DNA of 10,653 nucleotides, taken from CAJWGI01 sp036011785. GTDB taxonomy: Bacteria; Chloroflexota; Anaerolineae; Anaerolineales; UBA11657. Below the pieces are notes generated by a model. It did no database searches and had not been told where the DNA came from. It worked only from the letters and a program-made list of their open reading frames with translations. The DNA lies in contig DASCOB010000083.1 in the NCBI GenBank assembly GCA_036011785.1, positions 1 to 10,653 of the forward strand, read 5' to 3'. Every line of letters starts with the position of its first letter. Position 1 is the stretch's first letter. Positions 1-5,663 of the stretch are shown here, one piece after another. Both the position numbers and the translations under genes were made by a program.

Positions 1-734
1 TTTTCGGAGCCCCGCCCGGATACGTGGGCTACGAGGAAGGCGGCCAACTGACCGAGGCCGTGCGTCGGCGTCCGTACCGCGTGGTGCTCTTTGATGAAAT
101 CGAAAAGGCGCACCCGGAGGTGTGGAACGCGCTGTTGCAAATTCTGGACGATGGCCGCCTGACCGACGGCCAGGGCCGCGTGGTTGATTTCCGCAACACG
201 GTACTGATAATGACCTCGAACCTTGGCACTGAGTTCGTCACCAGCGGCGGCTCGCTCGGTTTCCTCTCGCAGAAAGACGGCGCAGAGGCCGAAAACGAGG
301 AGAAGATTGAAAAGGCACTCAAGAAGACTTTCCGGCCCGAATTCCTGAACCGCATCGATGAAATTGTCATTTTCTCGCAGCTCTCTCCCGAGGACATGGA
401 AGAAATCGTCGATTTGCAGATGCAGGAAATCGAGCAGCGCCTGGCCGAATACGGGCTTTCAGTGGAGCTGACGCCCGCGGCGCGCACCTGGCTGGCGAAA
501 CAGGGTTATGACCCTGCCTTCGGCGCACGACCACTGAAACGCGCACTGCAGAAACACGTGGAATCGCCGCTCTCGGTGAAGATGCTGCGCGGGGATTTTG
601 CCGATGGGGACAAAGTTCTCGTGGATGCCGGCGAGGAGAACGGTCTGGAATTCACTCGGGAAGCAGCCCCCGAGCCGGACACAGAGACGGAACCGGCGCC
701 AGCCGAAGAGACGGTGGACGCGACCGCGGCGTAA
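1..734 (+). CDS. clpC: ClpC-type AAA+ unfoldase, C-terminal fragment (5' end outside window)
   Basis: ATP-driven protein unfoldase that threads substrates into the ClpP peptidase in the cytoplasm. Only the second AAA+ module and tail are present; the reading frame is already open at base 3, so the GTG at 24 is internal. In order, the sequence shows the pore loop (GYVGYEEGGQLTE), Walker B (VVLFDEIEKAHPEV), sensor 1 (MTSNLG), the arginine-finger region (RPEFLNRIDEIVIF) and sensor 2 (GARPLKRAL). Between sensor 1 and the arginine finger lies an LGF tripeptide (bases 255-263), where ClpC proteins carry their ClpP-binding loop (VGF in Bacillus). ClpB lacks this loop, so I prefer ClpC. The tail after about base 660 is acidic and rich in Pro, Glu and Ala. 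Walker A of this module lies upstream. The gene ends 62 bp from the convergent sbcC. ClpB remains the main alternative. Confidence 0.9.
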   Translation, partial: FGAPPGYVGYEEGGQLTEAVRRRPYRVVLFDEIEKAHPEVWNALLQILDDGRLTDGQGRVVDFRNTVLIMTSNLGTEFVTSGGSLGFLSQKDGAEAENEEKIEKALKKTFRPEFLNRIDEIVIFSQLSPEDMEEIVDLQMQEIEQRLAEYGLSVELTPAARTWLAKQGYDPAFGARPLKRALQKHVESPLSVKMLRGDFADGDKVLVDAGEENGLEFTREAAPEPDTETEPAPAEETVDATAA

Positions 735-743
735 TTCCAGCCA

Positions 744-784
744 CGGGCTTTCGGCCCGGCGGCAGGGGCCTGTGCGCCGGCCCC
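744..784. terminator. Two GC-rich hairpins between convergent clpC and sbcC
   Basis: The 62-bp gap between the two stop codons holds two inverted repeats. The first is CGGGC-TTTCG-GCCCG at 744-758. The second is GGGGCC-N8-GGCCCC at 765-784. Neither is followed by a T-run on either strand, so they are not classical intrinsic terminators. Their position between convergent genes still suggests that they end or protect both transcripts. Confidence 0.45.
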
Positions 785-796
785 AATCGGATTCCC

Positions 797-2896
797 TCAG
801 CCCAACGATAGAGTCGAGCCTGCGGCCGTCTTAACCACGTTTATGCGTGTCGGGAAGGCTTCCTTCAGTTCCTCAATGTGCGTAATAACTAGCACGCGCT
901 CAAAGTCGCCCTGAATCGCGTTGATGGCTTCGAGCAGGCGCTCGCGGCCGCGCGCATCTTGCGTACCGAAACCCTCGTCGATTATCACCGTCTGCAGCTG
1001 TGCACCCGCCCGCCGCGCCAGCAGTTTACTGAGCGCGATGCGAATGGCAAAGTTGACCCGAAAAGCCTCGCCACCGCTGTATAGCTCGTAATTGCGCGTA
1101 CCCAGTTCGTCGGCTATTTTGATGTCCAGCGTCTCGCGTAGCACCCCCGATTTCAGTTCGCGTTGAGTGTCGAAACGCACGCTCATACGCCCACCCGTCA
1201 TTCTGCCCAGCAGAGTGTTCGCACTCTCTTCGACCTCAGGCACGGCCGCTTCGATAATCATGGCGGGAACACCCTGCTTTCCGAACGCGACGCGTAATTC
1301 CTCATAAACGCCGATGCGCTCGGCCAGCGAATCCCGCTTGGCACTCCGGGATTCGCGCCGCTGTGCCAGCCCGTCCAGCGCAGCCAGTTTCTGGCGCGCG
1401 CTGCCGACGTGCTCTGTGGCAACGCGATGTTCGATGCGCAATCGCTCCAGCGCCTGCTGGCGCTTATCGGCCGCCTGCATTTGCAATTCATGCTTGCGCG
1501 CTTCGAGTTGCAACTGCTGCAGCTGCGCGCGGTCTTGCGCCAGCGTATCCTGCCAACGCTGTCGGCGCTTCTGCAGCCCCGCAAGCGCCGCGTGCGCCGC
1601 GGCCGCGCTCGCCGCCGCCAAACCCAGTTCGGCCAGTTTACGCTGCAACCCGGGCTTCTGCTTCAGGACTTTTTCCAATTCGGCCAGGCTCTTGTCAAGC
1701 ACCTTTAACTGCACTGCCTGTTTCTGGTGCTGCTCACGTTGCTCGGCGTAGCGCACGCGGCGCGCGTCCAGATCTCCCTGTAAATCTGTCAGCAGTTGCG
1801 CGCGCGCACCCTCATTCAGCGCCTGCCCGCAGGTAGGGCACTTGGGTTCCGTGGCCGCCTGCAGCGCGGCAATACGCTGCTTTAGCGGTTCGGCCTCCGC
1901 AATTAGCATCTCGTTCTCACCCTGCAGCCGCGCGGCGGTCTCGGCAGATTCCGCGCGGTCAGCGTCCAATTGTTTCCGCTCGTATTCGCGCTCATCCAGC
2001 GCCTCCAATTCAGTTTGGGCCGCAGCTTGCTCGACCCAAAGCGCCTCGTGGTCGCCCTTGGTCTGTGCCGCCGCCAGTTCCTTTTCCGCATCGGCCAATT
2101 CACTTTCGCCCTGTTTCAACCGGTCGTTCAGGTCATCCGTGCTGCGGCGCGCATGCGCCAGCCCCTGGCGGGCCTGCTCCACATCAGCCATATCTTTCTC
2201 GGCCGCGCGCAACTGTTCCAACACATGATTGAGGCCGGATTCCGCGTCGGAAAGTTCCTGCTCATATTCAGCGCGGCACTGCAACTCCGTATCGATTGCG
2301 ACAATTTCGCGTTCTAATACGCGCACATCCTCGGTCAGGGCAACACCGCGGTCGCGGGCGCGCTGCTCGAAAAGCGTCCACTGCTCGAGGCCAAGAATGC
2401 TTGCCAGCACCGCCTTGCGGTCGCCCGCCGATTTGACCGTGAATTCGTCCGCGCGGCCCTGAGCGATAAAAGCCGAATTCATGAAAGTCTCGTAATCGAT
2501 GCGCAGCAGTGCGTCGATTTTGCGCTGCGTCTGGCGGATTCCGGCTTCGGAGAGACCGCGCCAGCTCTCGGTGTCCGCATCGTAGAGCTGCAATTCCAGC
2601 AGGCTTTGCCCGCGCTTGCCGCTTTTGCGCTGCCGCATCACCTGATAGCGTTGCCCGGAAAGATCAAAGGTGAAGGCCACGCGCATTTCGCTCTCGCCGA
2701 AGTGAATCAGTTCGTCGTCGCTGCGCTTACCATCGCGCGCCCGACCCCACAGCGCCCAGACCATGGCTTCCAGCAGCGCCGATTTGCCGGCCCCGTTTTC
2801 GCCTGCGAGACATGCTACGTGGATGCCGCTAAAATCAAGCGGGTCGGGATTCTTATAAGGCAAAAAATTGGTGATCTCTAAAGTGACCGGAATCAT
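797..2896 (-). CDS. sbcC: SbcC/Rad50-type ATPase subunit of the SbcCD nuclease
   Basis: SMC-like ATPase that partners SbcD to recognise DNA ends and hairpins and drive ATP-dependent cleavage. The 699-residue product has Walker A at 32-39 (GENGAGKS), a Q-loop glutamine near 146, and a long Glu/Gln/Ala/Arg-rich coiled coil from about 180 to 535. A zinc hook CPTC (Cys353, Cys356) sits at the coil apex. The ABC signature YSGGE is at 606-610, Walker B VIIDE at 637-641, the D-loop FGTQD at 643-647 and an H-loop His at 673. All ATPase motifs are intact. It is short for the family (E. coli SbcC is about 1050 residues), mainly because the coiled coil is short. The ATG at 2896 is 30 bp after the sbcD stop, as expected for a coupled pair. 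There is no clear Shine-Dalgarno; the GGGAAA just upstream lies in one arm of a palindrome. Confidence 0.96.
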   Translation of the reverse strand: MIPVTLEITNFLPYKNPDPLDFSGIHVACLAGENGAGKSALLEAMVWALWGRARDGKRSDDELIHFGESEMRVAFTFDLSGQRYQVMRQRKSGKRGQSLLELQLYDADTESWRGLSEAGIRQTQRKIDALLRIDYETFMNSAFIAQGRADEFTVKSAGDRKAVLASILGLEQWTLFEQRARDRGVALTEDVRVLEREIVAIDTELQCRAEYEQELSDAESGLNHVLEQLRAAEKDMADVEQARQGLAHARRSTDDLNDRLKQGESELADAEKELAAAQTKGDHEALWVEQAAAQTELEALDEREYERKQLDADRAESAETAARLQGENEMLIAEAEPLKQRIAALQAATEPKCPTCGQALNEGARAQLLTDLQGDLDARRVRYAEQREQHQKQAVQLKVLDKSLAELEKVLKQKPGLQRKLAELGLAAASAAAAHAALAGLQKRRQRWQDTLAQDRAQLQQLQLEARKHELQMQAADKRQQALERLRIEHRVATEHVGSARQKLAALDGLAQRRESRSAKRDSLAERIGVYEELRVAFGKQGVPAMIIEAAVPEVEESANTLLGRMTGGRMSVRFDTQRELKSGVLRETLDIKIADELGTRNYELYSGGEAFRVNFAIRIALSKLLARRAGAQLQTVIIDEGFGTQDARGRERLLEAINAIQGDFERVLVITHIEELKEAFPTRINVVKTAAGSTLSLG

Positions 2897-2900
2897 GGAA

Positions 2901-2916
2901 TTTCCCGCGCGGGAAA
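2901..2916. repeat. Perfect 16-bp palindrome in the sbcD-sbcC gap
   Basis: TTTCCCGCGCGGGAAA is identical to its own reverse complement and fills most of the 30-bp gap between the sbcD stop (2927) and the sbcC start (2896). As RNA it can form a 6-bp stem with a GCGC loop. That stem would hold the only purine-rich stretch (GGGAAA) before the sbcC start. It may tune sbcC translation, or bind a dimeric protein as DNA. No function is shown by the sequence alone. Confidence 0.6.
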
Positions 2917-2926
2917 GACGGAATGT

Positions 2927-4153
2927 TTACTCGTCGCTGCCCTGAAAAATGCCGTCGGCCGCGGCCAGAAGCGGCTGCACGCGCTCGGGCTCATATCCTT
3001 TGTCCGCGAAGTAGCGCTCCAGCAGCTCGGTCGGGGTGAGCGTCTCGGCTGCCAGTCCACCGATGCGCGTGCGCGCCTCGTGCTCCACTTCGCGCGCCAG
3101 CGTGTGGCTGTACGCCGGCGCCAGCGCGGCGGCGATTTCTGCATCGCGCAGCGCTGGCGTTTGTTCGGCCTTCAGCTGTATTATCACTCGCACCACCACC
3201 CCGTCAATGTCGCGCTTTTCGATGGCCTGCACCACCGCCGCAGTGGCGTCGTCGCGCTCGCGCGCGTCCACGCGTACAGTTAGGAAGGGACGCGCGCCCA
3301 CCGGAACGAATTGCCACTCGGTTTTGCCCCGCGCCAATTGCACCCAGCAGAATCCTTTCGGCTCTTTCTCCTCCCCGAAATCGATGCGCTCCAGGCTGCC
3401 CGAATAGACCACGCTCGGATATGCGCCCGCGTTGACGTCCTGATGTTTGTGAATGTGGCCGAGGGCGACGTAATCCCAGGCGCGATGCGCCAGCGCCGAG
3501 TTATACACAGCCACGTCGCGCCCGAGCATGACGCTGCGCTCAGAGCCCAGTTTGGCCTCCGCCACAGAGAAATGCCCGCTGAGCACGCGCGGCATCTCGT
3601 GTTCCGCGGCTTGGCGAGCGAGGCCCTCAACAAGCGTGGCGACTGCCGTGCGCAGTGCCCGGTCCAACTCTTCAACCGATTTGCCGCGATGTTGCTCCTG
3701 CGTCAGCAGCCGGTTGCGCATTGGGTACGGCATCCACGCGAGGAAGAACGGCCCGCGGCGTGTTTCCACCACCTGGCCGGCGGGCTCGCCGCCCACGATC
3801 ACATTGGGAACATCCAGCGCGCCGAATATGTCCAGGCTGGTGGCCTTGGAGGCCATCCCCGGCAAATCGTGATTTCCGACCAGCAAAAGCACCGGCATCT
3901 TGTCCGCGAGGCGCTTCAGGCGCGAGGCGAATTCTCGTTGCTGCGTGGGGTCGGGGTCGCGCTGCTTGAAGGCGTCGCCGGAAAAAATAGCCGCATCCGC
4001 CCGATGATCCAGAGCGTAGTCAACCACCTCATCCATGCGGTCGAGAAAATCACGCACGCGCGAGGATGTACCGGTGCGCGCATCAAGGCGGCCATAATTC
4101 TCCACGCCGACATGCAGGTCGGCGAAATGGAGCAGACGGATACGGTCAGGCAT
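2927..4153 (-). CDS. sbcD: SbcD/Mre11-type DNA exonuclease subunit
   Basis: Metal-dependent nuclease of the SbcCD complex, with 3'-5' exonuclease and hairpin endonuclease activity in characterised homologues. The 408-residue product carries the full calcineurin-like phosphoesterase motif set: DLHVG (Asp12, His14), SGDAF (Asp60), GNHD (Asn94, His95, Asp96), SGHFS (His194) and GHIHKH (His233, His235). These are the Mn2+-binding and catalytic residues, and all are present. The C-terminal part (about 285-408) is the less conserved capping and SbcC-binding region. The length matches E. coli SbcD (about 400). The ATG at 4153 places MPDRIRLLHFADLH at the canonical N terminus. The gene lies 35 bp after the glycosyltransferase stop and 30 bp before sbcC. 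No strong ribosome-binding site is visible. Confidence 0.97.
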   Translation of the reverse strand: MPDRIRLLHFADLHVGVENYGRLDARTGTSSRVRDFLDRMDEVVDYALDHRADAAIFSGDAFKQRDPDPTQQREFASRLKRLADKMPVLLLVGNHDLPGMASKATSLDIFGALDVPNVIVGGEPAGQVVETRRGPFFLAWMPYPMRNRLLTQEQHRGKSVEELDRALRTAVATLVEGLARQAAEHEMPRVLSGHFSVAEAKLGSERSVMLGRDVAVYNSALAHRAWDYVALGHIHKHQDVNAGAYPSVVYSGSLERIDFGEEKEPKGFCWVQLARGKTEWQFVPVGARPFLTVRVDARERDDATAAVVQAIEKRDIDGVVVRVIIQLKAEQTPALRDAEIAAALAPAYSHTLAREVEHEARTRIGGLAAETLTPTELLERYFADKGYEPERVQPLLAAADGIFQGSDE

Positions 4154-4188
4154 GCTCGCTTAGCGGGACTGGCAGCCGGACGCCGGGG

Positions 4189-5139
4189 TCATTCTTCGCG
4201 CTCGCCCTCAAAACCCCATTTTCCGGAAATCAAGTAGAGCGGGCGTCTTTTCACTTCGTTGTATATTCGTCCCAGATATTCGCCAACGATGCCCAGGCAA
4301 ATCAATTGCACCCCGCCCAGAAACAGCACACTCACCAGCGTGGTGGCCTGCCCGAAAAACTCACGGCTGCCCGAAAAACGCATCGCCACGATAGCTGGGA
4401 TTCCCAGCAGCGCTACGCCGGCGAAAAGGAATCCGAGCGTCATGGCCAGCTGCAGCGGCACGTGCGAAAAGCTGGTGATGCCATCCGTGGCAAAGCGCAG
4501 CATGCTCCGCAGTGGATATTTACTGCGCCCGGCAAAGCGTTCCTCGCGCGGATATTCCACCTCAGCGCGCTTGAAGCCCACCCAGACTGAGAGGCCGCGC
4601 ATAAAGCGATGGCGTTCGCGCACCTGCTGGAGGGCGTCCACAACTTTGCGATCCATCAGTCGAAAATCGCCGCTGTCCTTGGGGATGTGCAGATCGGTCA
4701 GACGATCAATCAGGCGATAGAAGAGAGCGGCGGTGGCGCGCTTAAACCAAGTCTCGCCCCTGCGGGTGGCGCGCACCGCCAGCACCAGTTCTGCGCCACG
4801 CTGCCACTCCGCCACTAGGTCCGGAATGACCTCAGGCGGGTCCTGCAAATCAGTGTCTATCACCACCACAGCTTCCCCGCGCGCGAAATCCATCCCGGCG
4901 GTGATGGCAACTTGGTGTCCGAAATTGCGCGAGAAGCTGAGCACGCGCACGGCGGTGTCTGTGGCCTGCAGTTCGAGCATCATCTGCAACGAGCCGTCAG
5001 AGCTGCCGTCATCCACCAGCAGCAGCTCGGCCGCACCGTCCAGTCCATCCATCACCACACGCATGCGCCGGTGAAACTCGGGCAGTGATTCGGCCTCGTT
5101 GAACACCGGCGCCACGATGGAGTATTTTGGGGCGTCCAT
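4189..5139 (-). CDS. Family 2 glycosyltransferase, GtrB/dolichyl-phosphate-sugar synthase-like, membrane-anchored
   Basis: Likely transfers a sugar from a nucleotide-sugar donor to polyprenyl phosphate on the inner face of the membrane, giving a lipid-linked sugar for envelope glycosylation. The N-terminal GT-A domain shows SIVAPVFNEAESLPEF, LLVDDGSSDGS and the metal/donor motif DTDLQDPPE near residue 100. An acceptor-region motif KDSGDFRLMDRKVV follows. Two hydrophobic segments in the last third (about 230-255 and 265-290) are the membrane hairpin typical of GtrB/YkcC/ArnC-like enzymes, and the protein ends in a basic tail. The frame can also start at a GTG directly before this ATG (5142); I use the ATG. 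The exact sugar and acceptor cannot be read from the sequence. The gene lies 42 bp after the nuclease-fold gene and 35 bp before sbcD, so it is probably co-transcribed with both. Confidence 0.92.
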   Translation of the reverse strand: MDAPKYSIVAPVFNEAESLPEFHRRMRVVMDGLDGAAELLLVDDGSSDGSLQMMLELQATDTAVRVLSFSRNFGHQVAITAGMDFARGEAVVVIDTDLQDPPEVIPDLVAEWQRGAELVLAVRATRRGETWFKRATAALFYRLIDRLTDLHIPKDSGDFRLMDRKVVDALQQVRERHRFMRGLSVWVGFKRAEVEYPREERFAGRSKYPLRSMLRFATDGITSFSHVPLQLAMTLGFLFAGVALLGIPAIVAMRFSGSREFFGQATTLVSVLFLGGVQLICLGIVGEYLGRIYNEVKRRPLYLISGKWGFEGEREE

Positions 5140-5181
5140 CACTCAGATGCTCGCCGCAACCCGAATGGCGCAGAGCGCACG

Positions 5182-5502
5182 TCAGTCATAATCCACACGC
5201 TCCGCCAGCCCTTCATCCAGCAGTTGCTGATTCAAATGCTTCCCGTTTGCAGAGATTTCTTGCGCATCACTTTCGCCCGGAAGGTAACAAACGTCAGCGA
5301 CGTAAGGCCCAAACTTGCCCAGTTTGTGGGTTGTCATCACCACCGGATTGCCGGCAGGCAGCGCCGCCTCCACAAAGTCCTTTGCGGGCAGCCCGGCAAG
5401 GCGCAGCTTCATTTTCTGGCGCAAGTCGAAGCCCATGTCCACGTCAACATAAATGGTGTTGCCATCGACCACCCGCGTGACGGCGGCGCGATAAGCGTAC
5501 AC
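5182..5502 (-). CDS. Small staphylococcal-nuclease-fold protein, probably catalytically dead
   Basis: The 106-residue product has an SNase/thermonuclease OB-fold pattern. It runs YRAAVTRVVDGNTIYVDVD, then LRLAG, a helix AKDFVEAAL, KFGPYVADV and a final NQQLLDEGLA helix. Compared with Staphylococcus nuclease, Arg35 is kept (Arg34 here). Asp21 is Asn15, the segment carrying Asp40 and Glu43 is missing or replaced (RLAG runs straight into LPAKDF), and Arg87 is Pro66. The catalytic loop of roughly 15-20 residues seems deleted. A nuclease activity is therefore unlikely; nucleic-acid or protein binding through the fold is an inference. The GTG at 5502 is the furthest upstream start, because an in-frame TAA lies at 5511-5509. 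It is the first gene of the minus-strand block, with no Shine-Dalgarno and a -10-like box only 8 nt upstream. There is no signal peptide, which suggests a cytoplasmic location. Confidence 0.8.
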   Translation of the reverse strand: MYAYRAAVTRVVDGNTIYVDVDMGFDLRQKMKLRLAGLPAKDFVEAALPAGNPVVMTTHKLGKFGPYVADVCYLPGESDAQEISANGKHLNQQLLDEGLAERVDYD

Positions 5503-5510
5503 GGCAGTTT

Positions 5511-5516
5511 AGTATA
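5511..5516 (-). promoter_or_regulatory. Candidate -10 box for the nuclease-fold/GT/sbcDC block
   Basis: On the minus strand TATACT (5516 down to 5511) matches the sigma70 -10 consensus at five of six positions. It is followed by 8 nt and then the GTG start at 5502. At the usual distance, transcription would begin at or next to the start codon, giving a leaderless mRNA. The -35 position (CTGTGG with a 17-bp spacer) is poor. The absence of a ribosome-binding site agrees with leaderless translation. Confidence 0.45.
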
Positions 5517-5614
5517 ACCCAAAAGCGCCTGCCCCACAGCGCGGCGGAATATTGATGCAGGCCATAGATTACTCTAACGTTCCTCCAACGTGAACCGCCT
5601 AAGATAGGGTATCT

Positions 5615-5632
5615 GCGCCGGAAAACCGGCGC
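5615..5632 (+). promoter_or_regulatory. Tight hairpin in the dnaK leader
   Basis: GCGCCGG-AAAA-CCGGCGC is a perfect 7-bp, all-GC stem closed by an AAAA loop. It ends 19 nt before the dnaK Shine-Dalgarno (GGAGG, 5652-5656) and has no T-run after it, so it is not an obvious terminator. If the promoter lies upstream of it, the hairpin sits in the 5' untranslated region and may stabilise the mRNA or affect its translation. It does not pair with the ribosome-binding site itself. Confidence 0.5.
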
Positions 5633-5663
5633 GGCAATCTAATGAATGGCTGGAGGCAGCAAG

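Larger units (their letters stand above)
5503..5663. other. Divergent intergenic region between the minus-strand block and dnaK
   Basis: These 161 bp should hold the promoters of both units. For dnaK there is TTGATG at 5552-5557, but only a poor -10 (TAACGT, 5575-5580) at 17 bp. A TAAGAT at 5600-5605 is an alternative -10 with no good -35. The pentamer AACGT occurs twice, 11 bp apart (5576-5580 and 5587-5591), one helical turn, and may be a protein site. I see no CIRCE (TTAGCACTC-N9-GAGTGCTAA), no HAIR element and no sigma32-type promoter, so how dnaK responds to heat here is not evident. Confidence 0.4.

Noticed and set aside
2901..2916. Resemblance of the palindrome to the eukaryotic E2F consensus (TTTSSCGC)
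   Set aside because: E2F factors do not exist in bacteria. The similarity follows from any TTTCCCGC half-site.
3311..4237. Plus-strand reading frame of 308 codons opposite sbcD
   Set aside because: sbcD on the other strand has every phosphoesterase motif. The opposite frame has none, and it extends into the neighbouring gene's end.
5503..5663. Possible CIRCE or HAIR heat-shock operator before dnaK
   Set aside because: Neither the TTAGCACTC/GAGTGCTAA pair nor the CTTGAGT/ACTCAAG pair is present on either strand.
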